Assembly (NCBI GenBank): GCA_020402585.1
Contig: JADBZH010000053.1
Span: 62,001 to 126,000 of the forward strand
Direction of reading: 5' to 3'
Source of the DNA: Phenylobacterium sp.
Lineage (GTDB): Bacteria > Pseudomonadota > Alphaproteobacteria > Caulobacterales > Caulobacteraceae
Length of the DNA stretch: 64,000 nt
Shown here: piece after piece, positions 1 through 11,228 of the stretch
Layout of the letters: each line of letters starts with the position of its first letter
How positions within the stretch are numbered: the first letter of the stretch is position 1
Translations under genes and position numbers: made by a program
Notes under the pieces: model-generated
Databases searched by the model: none
What the model saw: only the letters and a program-made list of their open reading frames with translations
Told to the model about the DNA's origin: nothing

Positions 1-2
1 CC

Positions 3-242
3 GGCGTCGCCGCCCTCATCCAGGCGCGCCTGTCAGACGTCGCAGGCCACGCTGTCCGGCCCGTCTCCCTGTCCCTCGACTTCGGCCCGGCCTGCGGCGA
101 AGTCCGGACCGGCGTCCTGGAGTGCTGGGTCGACCGCCGCACCCGCAGCCTGGCCTTTGTACGCGCCCGCCTCGAGGCTCCGGACGGCCGGATGATTGCC
201 GCGGGCTCCGCCGTCTTCACGCGTCTGGCGGCGGAAGGCTGA
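3..242 (+). CDS. Hotdog-fold thioesterase, PaaI-like (C-terminal part, 5' end outside window)
   Basis: The reading frame is open from the first base to a TGA at 240-242, giving 79 visible residues and no start. The fragment has the beta-strand pattern of the hotdog fold: a SLSLDFG strand, a middle strand with paired basic residues (DRRTRSLAFVRARL), and a closing strand AAGSAVFTRL. This resembles the C-terminal half of PaaI/acyl-CoA thioesterase proteins, which hydrolyse acyl-CoA thioesters in the cytoplasm. The N-terminal catalytic region is not visible, so the substrate cannot be judged. The gene precedes the atp operon by about 210 bases, a position held by priA in many relatives. Confidence 0.6.
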   Translation, partial: GVAALIQARLSDVAGHAVRPVSLSLDFGPACGEVRTGVLECWVDRRTRSLAFVRARLEAPDGRMIAAGSAVFTRLAAEG

Positions 243-455
243 GAGCCGGAAAGGACGGGCTCACGGGTCGTCGGCGATTCCGCCGCGCGCCGTTGGTTGC
301 GGCGCCGAAGGCTGCGTGATATCAGACGCGCGGCTTCGGGTCGGGGGTTCTGAAAAGGGCTGTCGGCGTCTGTGCTTTTCCAAGCGCTTTCAAGCCTTTA
401 GCCGTCGGAAAACCCTTCCGGCGTCTGTGACACACGCATCGGGCGGGCGGAGCAA

Positions 456-1010
456 GTGGCGGACGATTCCAGGACTTCAGATGTGGGCGATCGTTACGCC
501 CGGGCCCTTTTCGATCTCGCGAACGAAACCGGGACCCTTCTGGCCGTCGCCGCGGACATTGCGTCCCTGCGCCGGATGCGCGCAGACTCGTCCGACCTGA
601 GGACTCTCCTGGCGTCTCCCGCCTTCACCGCCGGCGACAAGGCCTCGGCCCTTGTCGCCCTGGCCGGCAAGGCGAATTTTTCCGAGACGACCCGTAAGTT
701 CCTTGGCCTGCTGGCCGCCAACGGGCGGGCTTCAGTCCTCCCGGAAGTGCTGGCCGCCTTCGAGGCCCTCGACGCCGCCGCGCGGGGCGCGGTGTCCGCC
801 GTGGTCACCACCGCCGCCCCAATGAGCGCCGCCCAGTCCAAGGGCGTCGCCGAGGCCCTCCGGACCGCCCTGGGCAAGGCCCCTGAAATCGAGACCCGCG
901 TGGATCCCGCCCTGCTTGGCGGCATCCGCGTCCGGGTGGGTTCCAAACTCTTCGATGCTTCGCTCCGTTCGAAGCTCGATTCCCTCAAGTTCGCCCTGAA
1001 GAGAGCGTAA
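456..1010 (+). CDS. atpH: ATP synthase F1 subunit delta
   Basis: This is the peripheral-stalk subunit that joins the F1 head to the b subunits of Fo; it acts at the inner face of the cytoplasmic membrane. The 184-residue protein has the family N-terminal helix ([10 protein letters not shown], near residue 14) and the C-terminal signature [18 protein letters not shown] followed by a basic helix, both typical of AtpH/OSCP. The start is GTG at 456, preceded by GGAG at 449-452. It is first in a five-gene F1 operon (delta, alpha, gamma, beta, epsilon); atpA begins 3 bases after its stop. The Fo genes are not here, as is usual in alphaproteobacteria, where F1 and Fo are separate operons. Confidence 0.95.
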   Translation: MADDSRTSDVGDRYARALFDLANETGTLLAVAADIASLRRMRADSSDLRTLLASPAFTAGDKASALVALAGKANFSETTRKFLGLLAANGRASVLPEVLAAFEALDAAARGAVSAVVTTAAPMSAAQSKGVAEALRTALGKAPEIETRVDPALLGGIRVRVGSKLFDASLRSKLDSLKFALKRA

Positions 1011-2549
<1,539 letters not shown>

Positions 2550-2572
2550 AGAAACGGCGGAGTTTTCAGGAG

Positions 2573-3442
2573 ATGGCCAGCCTCAAGGAGATGCGCAATC
2601 GGATCAAGAGCGTGGAATCCACGCAGAAGATCACGAAAGCGCTGCAAATGGTCGCCGCCGCCAAGCTGCGACGGGCCCAGCAGGCTGCCCAGAGCGCTCG
2701 CCCCTATGCAGAGCGAATGGCTTCGGTGATCGCCAATCTGGCGTCGGGCGTTTCCGGCGACGGGGCGCCCAAGCTCCTGGTCGGCACCGGCCAGGACGTG
2801 AAGCAACTGATCATCGTCGCCACCGCCGACCGCGGTCTGGCGGGGGGATTCAACTCCTCCATCGTCCGTATGGCCCGGGAGCGGATCGCCACCCTCATCG
2901 CCGAGGGCAAGGATGTGAAGATCATCACCCTGGGCAAGAAGGCGCGCGATCAGCTGAAGCGCCTCTATGGCGATCGGTTTGTGGAGAGCTTCGAGGTGGG
3001 CGCGAGCCCCTCCCTGGCTGTCGCTGAAGCCGTCGGCCAGAAGGTCGCCGCCATGTTTGAGGCGGGCGAGGTTGATGTGGTCTCCCTGGCCTATTCGAAG
3101 TTCAAGTCTGTGGTCACCCAGACCCCGACCTTCCAGCAGATGATCCCTGCCCAGGTCAGCGGATCCGGCGTCGTCGACCTTCAGGGCGCCAGCTACGAAT
3201 ACGAGCCGGACGCAGAGGCCATTCTCGAGACCCTTCTGCCCCGTAATCTCAATGTCCAGGTCCTTTCGGCCATGCTGGAGAATCAGGCGGGCTTCTTCGC
3301 CTCCCAGATGTCCGCCATGGACAATGCGACCCGTGCCGCCGGCGACATGATCGCCGACCTCACCCTGCTGAAGAACCGTACCCGCCAGGCGCAGATCACC
3401 AAGGAGCTGATCGAGATCATCTCCGGCGCCGAGGCGCTCTAA
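2573..3442 (+). CDS. atpG: ATP synthase F1 subunit gamma
   Basis: Gamma is the central rotor shaft of F1. The 289-residue protein opens with the invariant [14 protein letters not shown] and continues with [18 protein letters not shown]. It closes with the conserved C-terminal helix containing [11 protein letters not shown] and [17 protein letters not shown]. The start ATG abuts an AGGAG; a better spaced GGAG occurs about 10 bases upstream, so either could serve as ribosome site. It sits between atpA and atpD in the F1 operon. Confidence 0.98.
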   Translation: MASLKEMRNRIKSVESTQKITKALQMVAAAKLRRAQQAAQSARPYAERMASVIANLASGVSGDGAPKLLVGTGQDVKQLIIVATADRGLAGGFNSSIVRMARERIATLIAEGKDVKIITLGKKARDQLKRLYGDRFVESFEVGASPSLAVAEAVGQKVAAMFEAGEVDVVSLAYSKFKSVVTQTPTFQQMIPAQVSGSGVVDLQGASYEYEPDAEAILETLLPRNLNVQVLSAMLENQAGFFASQMSAMDNATRAAGDMIADLTLLKNRTRQAQITKELIEIISGAEAL

Positions 3443-5017
<1,575 letters not shown>

Positions 5018-5022
5018 TCCTG

Positions 5023-5283
5023 ATGGCCGGCAAGCTGCAATTCTCCCTGGTCTCGCCGGAGCGGGAGCTCTTCTCCGGTGAGGTCGACCAGGTGGACGCG
5101 CCGGGCTCCGAAGGCGACTTCGGCGTCCTGCCCGGCCACGCCCCCTTCATGACCGCCCTGCGCGAAGGCCAGCTCCGCTTGTACCGGAGCGGCCAGGTCA
5201 CAACCTTCGAGGTCCGGGGCGGTTTCGCCGACGTGACCCCGGCGGGCCTCAACGTGCTGGCGGAGTCCGCCGTCGAGATCTAG
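5023..5283 (+). CDS. atpC: ATP synthase F1 subunit epsilon
   Basis: Epsilon couples the rotor to the c-ring and can inhibit ATP hydrolysis. The 86-residue product has the N-terminal beta-sandwich signature (FSLVSPERELFSGEVDQV) and the conserved GDFGVLPGHAPFMTAL stretch. It ends right after the sandwich domain, so it lacks the C-terminal two-helix inhibitory domain of the longer 130-140 residue epsilons; short forms are common in this bacterial group. It is last in the F1 operon, 84 bases before the secreted-protein gene. Confidence 0.96.
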   Translation: MAGKLQFSLVSPERELFSGEVDQVDAPGSEGDFGVLPGHAPFMTALREGQLRLYRSGQVTTFEVRGGFADVTPAGLNVLAESAVEI

Positions 5284-5367
5284 CCAGGCGTCACGATCCG
5301 GACAAAATGGTTCTCCACCCTCAGGTTCAGGTTCTGGGGGAAAGACAACAGGATACGAGGAAACAGA

Positions 5368-6024
5368 ATGCGCAGCGCCGTCATCACCCTCGTCGCCGCT
5401 TCGGCGATCGCCCTCCCGGCCATGGCCCAGGATGTTCCGGCCCCGCCCGCGCCTCCGGTTGAAGCAGCGGCTACGGCCCCGCCTGCGCCTCCGGCTGAGG
5501 CAGCGGCCCCGGCGCCGCCGGCCCCGCCTCCGGTGGTGGAGACCCTGCCTACCGATGGCGAGATCGGCCAGATCCTCAATGTGATCCGCTCGGTCTGCGT
5601 GCCCCTGGTGCGCGGCGGTGAGCTTGCCAAGCTGGCCACCCCGGCGGCCGGCTTCAAGCGTAACCGGAGGGAGGGCGGTTTCACCCAGACCCTGGTGACC
5701 AAGCCCTATACCCTGACGGTTTATGATCCCGGCTCGAACAAGCAGGTTTGCCGCATCGGCCTGACCTACACCAGCGGCGGCGAGCGGCCGCTCCTCCTGG
5801 GCCTCGACAAGTTCGCCTTCCTGAACCAGCCCCGTTTGGTGCTCCAGCGTGAGAACAACTACATCCCGCCGACCGACTTCATGCGGGTGACGAGTTCGTG
5901 GGAGTACTACACGGACAAGGAGTCCATCGGCCTGGTCTTCGTCCAGCTCAAGAAGCCGGACGGGACCGAGGTCAACGCCAAGTGGGGCCAGGGCGAGGTC
6001 CTGTACTCCGAGCGCCAATTCTAG
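5368..6024 (+). CDS. Secreted protein with Pro/Ala-rich linker, unknown function
   Basis: The 218-residue product begins with a signal peptide (charged start, hydrophobic core, AMA cleavage site near residue 21). A roughly 40-residue linker of repeated Pro-Pro-Ala and Ala-Ala units follows, then a globular domain of about 150 residues with two cysteines (SVCVPLV and KQVCRIG) that could form a periplasmic disulfide. I do not recognise the domain. It lies in the same direction 84 bases after atpC and upstream of a hairpin repeat, so it could be co-transcribed with the F1 operon or have its own promoter. No function is inferred. Confidence 0.75.
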   Translation: MRSAVITLVAASAIALPAMAQDVPAPPAPPVEAAATAPPAPPAEAAAPAPPAPPPVVETLPTDGEIGQILNVIRSVCVPLVRGGELAKLATPAAGFKRNRREGGFTQTLVTKPYTLTVYDPGSNKQVCRIGLTYTSGGERPLLLGLDKFAFLNQPRLVLQRENNYIPPTDFMRVTSSWEYYTDKESIGLVFVQLKKPDGTEVNAKWGQGEVLYSERQF

Positions 6025-6034
6025 ATCGAGACAT

Positions 6035-6102
6035 GATCTAACATATTGGAATTAGAGCCTGTTTTCGCTTTCGGACATTCCGTCTGAAAGGAACAGGCTC
6101 TA
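6035..6102. repeat. Dispersed hairpin repeat, copy 1 (possible bidirectional terminator)
   Basis: Arms TAGAGCCTGTT (6053-6063) and AACAGGCTCTA (6092-6102) pair perfectly, and an inner pair CTTTCGGAC/GTCTGAAAG extends the hairpin. The block, with its leading GATCTAACATATTG, reappears in diverged form at 29427-29490. Both copies sit between convergent genes. Here the right arm includes the stop codon of the minus-strand hydrolase gene. A role as terminator is inference; there is no long T run. Confidence 0.7.
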
Positions 6103-6885
6103 GGCGGCGGCCGGGCCGCCTCGGGCGGCCAGCCAGTCCAGGATCGCCCCGGCCACGCCTTCCCATCCCGGCTCGCCGGGCAGCCAGTGGCTCATCCCCG
6201 GCATCTCACGATAATCTCCGCCAAGACGTTCAGCCACCTGCCGGACAGTCGCCGGCGGATGCACGCGGTCGCGGGACCCGGCCAGCACCAGGGACCCCAC
6301 CCCCAGGCGACCGGAGGGCGGCAGGGTCGTCATCAGCGGATCAAGCCACCAGGTCAGGGTCTCGAGGATGGCCCGGGCGCTCTCGGGCCGGGCCCGACGG
6401 GCCGTCGCCTCGCGCGCCGCAGGCGCCAGGCGATCCAGGCTGAAGGCCTTCAGGAGCCGCAGGTCGGGGTCTACCGGCGAGAAGGGGGTGGGCGCCAGAA
6501 GAGGCAGGGCGGCGGCGGTCACCGCCTCCTCCATGCTGGATCCGAAGACGCCCCAGGGCGCGGACGGCGCCAGGAGCACCAGGGCGGAGACCGGTGCGCG
6601 CCGGGCCGTCATCTGGGCCACAAGGCCGCCCATGGAATGCCCCAGGAGGATGGGGGCCGATCCTTCCGCCTCTGCGACTCTCCGGCAAAGGCCAGCCATG
6701 TCGGAGGCATAGTCGGCCATGGAAAGGCCGCCCACCTCGCCCGGCCGGTCCCCGGCGCCATGGCCGCGGAGGTCCGGCGTCAGGACAGGGTGGCCCGCCG
6801 CCTCGAAGGGTTGGCGGAAGTCGTCGAACACCCAGCCGCCGCAAAAGGCCCCGTGGACCATGATGATCGGAGGCGATCGGCTCAC
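6100..6885 (-). CDS. Alpha/beta hydrolase
   Basis: This 261-residue cytoplasmic protein has the alpha/beta-hydrolase core: an oxyanion segment MVHGAFCGGWVFDD, the nucleophile elbow GHSMGG near residue 85, a late aspartate in LVLAGSRDRVHPP and the catalytic histidine in GMSHWLPGEPGW. The HGAFCGGW start resembles the group of esterases related to salicylate-ester/hydroxynitrile lyase-like hydrolases, but the substrate is not predictable. Its start overlaps the rppH stop by 4 bases (ATGA), so it is translated with rppH as the last gene of the minus-strand operon that begins near proA. Confidence 0.85.
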   Translation of the reverse strand: MSRSPPIIMVHGAFCGGWVFDDFRQPFEAAGHPVLTPDLRGHGAGDRPGEVGGLSMADYASDMAGLCRRVAEAEGSAPILLGHSMGGLVAQMTARRAPVSALVLLAPSAPWGVFGSSMEEAVTAAALPLLAPTPFSPVDPDLRLLKAFSLDRLAPAAREATARRARPESARAILETLTWWLDPLMTTLPPSGRLGVGSLVLAGSRDRVHPPATVRQVAERLGGDYREMPGMSHWLPGEPGWEGVAGAILDWLAARGGPAAA

Positions 6886-7367
6886 GGCCGCCCCCCGGCC
6901 AGACGGTCGGCGAGGGGCGCGAAGGCCTGGGCGACCGTCGCATAGACCGGTTTCTTGAAGGGCACGATGAGCTCAGGCGCGTCCGCCAGGGGGGCCCAAC
7001 GCCAGGCGTCGAACTCCACCGGGTGATGCTGGTCGAGACGGACTTCGGTTGCGTCTCCCTCGAACTTCAAGGCGAACCAGACCTGCTTCTGGCCCTTCCA
7101 CCCGCGCCGGTCCCTTTTCGCGGCGATCGGATAGTCGTAGGCCAGCCAGCCGGGCGTACGCCCCAGGATCGAGACCGAGGTGATCCCGGTTTCCTCCGCC
7201 AGTTCGCGAAGGGCGGCCGCCTCCAGGTCCTCCGCGTCGTCGACGCCCCCTTGCGGGAACTGCCAGTTGTACGGCGGCGGCGTCTCGACCCTTCGGCCCA
7301 TCCAGACCCGCCCTTCCGGGCTGAACAGGACGAGGCCGACATTGGGCCGGTAGTCATCGAGGTTCAT
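6882..7367 (-). CDS. rppH: RNA pyrophosphohydrolase (Nudix)
   Basis: RppH removes pyrophosphate from the 5' end of mRNA and so triggers decay; family members also cut dinucleoside polyphosphates. The 161-residue protein has a full Nudix box (GGVDDAEDLEAAALREL followed by AEETGI), the RppH/IalA N-terminal RPNVGLVLFSPEGRVWMGRR, and WQFPQGG. Its start overlaps the upstream yibQ-like stop by one base and its end overlaps the hydrolase by 4 bases. Its place after ctpA and the deacetylase gene matches the conserved alphaproteobacterial order. Confidence 0.93.
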   Translation of the reverse strand: MNLDDYRPNVGLVLFSPEGRVWMGRRVETPPPYNWQFPQGGVDDAEDLEAAALRELAEETGITSVSILGRTPGWLAYDYPIAAKRDRRGWKGQKQVWFALKFEGDATEVRLDQHHPVEFDAWRWAPLADAPELIVPFKKPVYATVAQAFAPLADRLAGGRP

Positions 7368-8500
7368 CAGCGGATTCGGGCCAGGGCGGAGGCGGGCGCC
7401 AGCTGGTAGCCGCGGCTCTCGATCTGACTCGCCCAGGAGGCGACCTGCCGCAGTGTGAGGGGATAGGCCTGGGTCATCCCGAGGCCCTGACCCTTCTGCA
7501 GGGCCGTGGCCTCGACCCTCAGCAGGGCCTCATCGATGGCGGTCGGGGACAGGACCCGGTCGAGGACCTGGTCGCCCGAGGCCCGGAGGTCGCCGCCTCC
7601 GGAGCCTGCGGCGATCCCGCTGTCGACGAAGGCGAGGCCTCGGCTGCGCAGGGCGCCGGTCAGGGCGCTCATCCCCTCCGGGCTCTTCACGAAGCGCTCG
7701 CCCATCCGGTTGGTGACCCCGAAATAGCCGGTGGCCCGACCCAGGATCCATTCCAGCTTCCGGACCGTCTCCGCGGGCTGGGCCCTGGCCCTCAAGGTGT
7801 AGGGACCCGGGTCGTTCTCCGGATAGTCCTCAGGCTCCATGGGCGCCTCAAGGAGGATCTCGTGGCCCCGCTCACGGGCGCGGTTGATCCAGTCCTGCAG
7901 GTTGGGCGCGTAGGGCGAGAAGGCCAGGGTGACCTGGGGCGGCAGCGACTCGATGGCCTGCCGGGTCAGTTCCGGATCCAGCCCCAGGCCGCCGATGACG
8001 ATGGCCACCCTTGGACGGCCGCTCGCCTTGAAGGGACGGGCATAGGCCCGGGCGGGGGTAAGGCCCCCGGGGGCGATCACCGGCAGGATGCCTTCCGCGG
8101 TCTTCCGGCTGACCCCCGCAATGGGGGCCGGCGGAAGGGCGCCGCCAGAGAAGGCGCCGGGCGCCGCAAGGGCGTCCGTGGCGGTGGAGAGCGGGGGGGG
8201 CTCGGGAGAGCGGGTCAGCCGGTAGTCCGGGCTGGCGAGCTCAGGCCCTGCGGCGCGGCCGGCGTTGACCGCCGCGCGCCAGCCGGGCGGCGCGGGACCC
8301 GAAATCGCAGCCCGGACCTGCGGATACCCCGCGGTTGGGTCCCCGAGCAGGGCGATCAGGCCAACTGCGCTGCCCAGAAACAGGACGAAGGCGGCCCCTG
8401 CGCCCACCAGGGGCTGGGAGAGCACCCTCATCAGGCCGGTGGCTTCCGGTCGGATCCGGGAGGCGGCGGGCGCAGCGCGGCGTAACGAGGGGCGTCTCAT
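7367..8500 (-). CDS. Divergent polysaccharide deacetylase family protein (YibQ-like)
   Basis: The 377-residue protein has an N-terminal membrane anchor (about residues 30-53), a low-complexity Pro/Ala periplasmic linker, and a C-terminal domain starting at about residue 165 with RVAIVIGGLGLDPELTRQAI and LPPQVTLAFSPYAPNL. This is the divergent polysaccharide deacetylase (DUF610/YibQ) family, typically found beside murein-hydrolase regulators. Enzyme activity is unproven for the family. The upstream GGAG about 8 bases before ATG 8500 supports the start; an internal ATG at residue 24 is possible. It is coupled to rppH by a one-base overlap. Confidence 0.85.
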   Translation of the reverse strand: MRRPSLRRAAPAASRIRPEATGLMRVLSQPLVGAGAAFVLFLGSAVGLIALLGDPTAGYPQVRAAISGPAPPGWRAAVNAGRAAGPELASPDYRLTRSPEPPPLSTATDALAAPGAFSGGALPPAPIAGVSRKTAEGILPVIAPGGLTPARAYARPFKASGRPRVAIVIGGLGLDPELTRQAIESLPPQVTLAFSPYAPNLQDWINRARERGHEILLEAPMEPEDYPENDPGPYTLRARAQPAETVRKLEWILGRATGYFGVTNRMGERFVKSPEGMSALTGALRSRGLAFVDSGIAAGSGGGDLRASGDQVLDRVLSPTAIDEALLRVEATALQKGQGLGMTQAYPLTLRQVASWASQIESRGYQLAPASALARIR

Positions 8501-8595
8501 GGGGAGGTCTCCACGAGGGAGCCTTTCGCGAAATCGTTGGCTGAGGTTAGAGCCAGTTGGCGCCCAGGGGAACCCGCAGCGTCCGGCGCCGGACT

Positions 8596-10011
8596 TCAGG
8601 GCTTTGGCGACGGCGCTTCGGGGGTTGCGCCCGCCTTGGCGGGCGTCGGGGTCGAGGCCCGCGCGCCCACCACCTCGGCCATCCGCGCCGTCGGTTTGGG
8701 CAGCTTTGGGGTCGCCGCCACTGAACCGTTCTTCAGGACGTCCTTGGCCCGGATCAGCTGGAAGTCACCGGTGCGGGGGTTGAAATCCTGGGGCGGCGTC
8801 TCGGCGGGTTCATGCGGCGCAACCCGGGCCTTCCCATCGTCGGCCTTGAGCGCGTTCCGGAAGGAGGCCTCCGAGAACTGGAAGGCCCGGTTGGCGATGG
8901 CCTGGGCTTCCTCCCGGGACTGGGCGACCTCGAGGTCGGGCTCAATCCCGGTCTTCTGGATCGAGCGCCCGGAGGGCGTGTAGTAGCGGGCCGTGGTCAG
9001 CTTGATGGCGCCGTCGGCGCCGCCGCGCAGGGGGATGAGGGTCTGGACCGATCCCTTCCCGAAGCTGGTCAGGCCGACCAGCTCAGCGCGCTTGCGGTCC
9101 TGCAGGGCGCCGGCGACGATCTCGGCGGCGGACGCCGATCCCGTGTTGATCAGCACCACGATGGGCAGGCCGCCGCTGATGTCGCCGGGGCGGGCGTTGT
9201 AGCGTTCAATGTCCCGGGGGTTCCGTCCCCGCTGGGAGACGATCTCGCCGTTCTCGAGGAAGAGGTCGGAAATGCCCACGGCCTGGTCCAGCAGTCCGCC
9301 CGGATTGTTCCGCAGGTCGAGGATCAGACCCTTCATGCCGGGGTTCTTGGCCCTCAGGTCCACGAAGGCCGTACGGGCCTCCTCGGTCGTCTTCTCGTTG
9401 AAGGCCGAGACCCGGAGGTAACCGTAGTCCCCCTCCATCCGCGCCGTAGCCGAGCGGGTCTTGATCACCTCGCGGACAATCTTGACGTCGAAGGGATCGG
9501 TCTTCTCGCGGGCGATGGACAGGGTCACCGCTTCCCCCGGCGGGCCGCGCATCAGCTTGACCGCCTCGGAGACCGACATGCCGATCACCGACTGGCCATT
9601 GACCGCCGTGATGTAGTCGCCGGGCTTGACGCCCGCCCGGAAGGCCGGGGTGCCGTCCATGGGTGAGATGACCTTGACCACCCCGTCCTCGGAGCTGATC
9701 TCCAGCCCCAGGCCCCCGTACTCGCCGCGCGTCTGGTCGCGCATGTCGTTGAGGGCCTCGGGCGTCAGATAGTTCGAATGGGGATCCAGGGAGGTCAGCA
9801 TGCCGTCGAGGGCGGACTCGATCAGCTTTCGGGACTCGACCTCCGAGACGTAGTTCTCCTCCACCGCCTGGACCACGTCGCCGAAGAGCTCAAGCACCCG
9901 GTAACTCTCCGCCCCCGAGGCGCCTGCAGCCCGCGCGTTCTGGTTCAGGTAGGCCATGGTCGCGGCGCCCATCACAAAGGCCGAGACGCCAATAAGGAGG
10001 TGCTTCTTCAT
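8596..10011 (-). CDS. ctpA: C-terminal processing peptidase, S41 family
   Basis: CtpA is a periplasmic serine protease that trims C termini of envelope proteins. With the start at ATG 10011 the protein has 471 residues: a signal anchor beginning MKKHLLIGVSAFVMG, a PDZ domain (from about GGLGLEISSEDGVVKVISPM), the catalytic serine segment NTGSASAAEIVAGALQD and the catalytic lysine segment SFGKGSVQTLIPL. A longer frame reaches ATG 10137, but the added 42 residues do not look like family sequence and would overlap the preceding gene, so I chose 10011. The C-terminal 80 residues are Pro/Ala-rich and low complexity. Confidence 0.93.
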   Translation of the reverse strand: MKKHLLIGVSAFVMGAATMAYLNQNARAAGASGAESYRVLELFGDVVQAVEENYVSEVESRKLIESALDGMLTSLDPHSNYLTPEALNDMRDQTRGEYGGLGLEISSEDGVVKVISPMDGTPAFRAGVKPGDYITAVNGQSVIGMSVSEAVKLMRGPPGEAVTLSIAREKTDPFDVKIVREVIKTRSATARMEGDYGYLRVSAFNEKTTEEARTAFVDLRAKNPGMKGLILDLRNNPGGLLDQAVGISDLFLENGEIVSQRGRNPRDIERYNARPGDISGGLPIVVLINTGSASAAEIVAGALQDRKRAELVGLTSFGKGSVQTLIPLRGGADGAIKLTTARYYTPSGRSIQKTGIEPDLEVAQSREEAQAIANRAFQFSEASFRNALKADDGKARVAPHEPAETPPQDFNPRTGDFQLIRAKDVLKNGSVAATPKLPKPTARMAEVVGARASTPTPAKAGATPEAPSPKP

Positions 10012-10093
10012 GTACGGGCCCGATGCGCCGCGCCGGACATCCGGCGTGGAAGTGTCTGGGCCGCGGCGCGCGGCCGGACCCAGAGGGAAAGCC

Positions 10094-10771
10094 TTATCCT
10101 GTTTCCCCGCTGAATCCAGAGCCTTGCGATGCGGCATTTTCGGGGCGGAGCCAGGGCTGGGGATCGATGGGCCGGCCCAGGTCGCGCAGCTCCAGGTAGA
10201 GGTTGACCGCTGCGCCGCGGTCCGCCGCCCGGCCGAGGATCTGGCCCTCCCTCAGCGTCTCGCCTTCCCGGACACGGGCCGCAAAGTCCCCCGCCAGGAC
10301 AACCTGGGCCCGCGGGGTCGCCTGCAGGATGATCGCCTCGCCCCAGCCTTCCAGGGGACCCGCGTACAGGACGTCGCCCCCGGAGGGCGACCGGATCTCG
10401 GCGCCGGACGGAGCCCTGAAGGTCAGGCCCTGGGCGCGAAGCCCGCCCGGCTGGCGGTTTCCGAAAGCCTCGAGGATGGGTCCTGCGGCGGGGGGCGTCA
10501 GGGTCACCCCCGCTGCGCGGCCCTTGGCAAGGCGGTCGGAGAGTGCGAGCCCGGCGGCCAGTTCGGCCCGGGCGGCGTCCAGTCCGGCCTCCGGCGGGGA
10601 GCGAATGGGATCAGGCGGCGCCAGACGCAGGGCGACGAGGGCGAGAGCCGGGTCGGTGAAAGTCCCGGACGACGGCTCCGCGGGACGGACCTGCGCTGTC
10701 GCCGCGACCAGTGCGGCGGCGGAGGCCACCGCCAGGATCAGGCCGCCTAACCTCGCTTTGGACTCAGTCAC
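10094..10771 (-). CDS. Short LytM (M23)-like protein in the EnvC position, probably non-catalytic
   Basis: The GTG start at 10771 gives 225 residues; it overlaps the end of rlmH by 8 bases and is followed by a signal-anchor-like segment (LGGLILAVASAAALVAATAQ). The C-terminal part carries an EnvC-type LytM domain: GLTFRAPSGAEIRSPSGGDV, VLYAGPLEGWGEAIIL, GETLREGQILGRA and the closing RDLGRPIDPQPWL. The usual HxH zinc pair is replaced by YLE in NLYLELRD, so zinc hydrolase activity is unlikely. EnvC-like activators of amidases are naturally non-catalytic but normally about 400 residues long with N-terminal coiled coils; here that region is nearly absent. ctpA follows 82 bases downstream. Confidence 0.8.
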   Translation of the reverse strand: MTESKARLGGLILAVASAAALVAATAQVRPAEPSSGTFTDPALALVALRLAPPDPIRSPPEAGLDAARAELAAGLALSDRLAKGRAAGVTLTPPAAGPILEAFGNRQPGGLRAQGLTFRAPSGAEIRSPSGGDVLYAGPLEGWGEAIILQATPRAQVVLAGDFAARVREGETLREGQILGRAADRGAAVNLYLELRDLGRPIDPQPWLRPENAASQGSGFSGETG

Positions 10772-11228
10772 GGTGGTAGGGCCCTCCGGCAAGAAGGGTG
10801 ACGGCCCGGTAGACCTGCTCGGCCAGCATGACCCGGGCCAGGGCGTGCGGCCAGGTCTGCGGACCGAAGGCCACGGTGTCATGGGCGCGGGCCCTCAGGG
10901 CGGGGTCCAACCCATCCGCGCCGCCAATCAGGAAGACCAGCCGCCGCACGCCGTCATCCCGGAGTCGCCCGATCTCCGCCGCGAACTCGCGAGAGGTCCG
11001 CGCCCGCCCGGTTTCGTCGCAAGCGATGATCCGGCTGTCGGCCAGGTGGGCGCCCAGAGCCTCGGCCTCGGCCGACCTGCCGGGCTTGCGGCTCTCGACC
11101 TCGATCACCTCCACCGGCCCCAGGCCCAGCGCCCGGCCGGCGGCGCTGGCCCGATCCGCATAGAGCCGGACAAGCTCGGCTTCCGGCGAGCGCGACAGGC
11201 GGCCGATGGCGACAACGACGATCTTCAC
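10764..11228 (-). CDS. rlmH: 23S rRNA (pseudouridine1915-N3)-methyltransferase
   Basis: RlmH methylates pseudouridine 1915 of 23S rRNA in assembled ribosomes. The 154-residue length is typical, and the SPOUT-fold motifs are present: N-terminal MKIVVVAIGRLSRSPEAELV, the SAM-binding loop VFLIGGADGLDP, and the knot region WPHALARVMLAEQVYRA with C-terminal GGPYHRD. Its start overlaps the amidase stop by 4 bases and its end overlaps the LytM gene start, so all three are probably translated in series. Confidence 0.96.
   Translation of the reverse strand: MKIVVVAIGRLSRSPEAELVRLYADRASAAGRALGLGPVEVIEVESRKPGRSAEAEALGAHLADSRIIACDETGRARTSREFAAEIGRLRDDGVRRLVFLIGGADGLDPALRARAHDTVAFGPQTWPHALARVMLAEQVYRAVTLLAGGPYHRD

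Noticed and set aside
10012-10137. Upstream start for ctpA at 10137
   Set aside because: It would overlap the LytM gene and add a non-hydrophobic leader ahead of the signal anchor.
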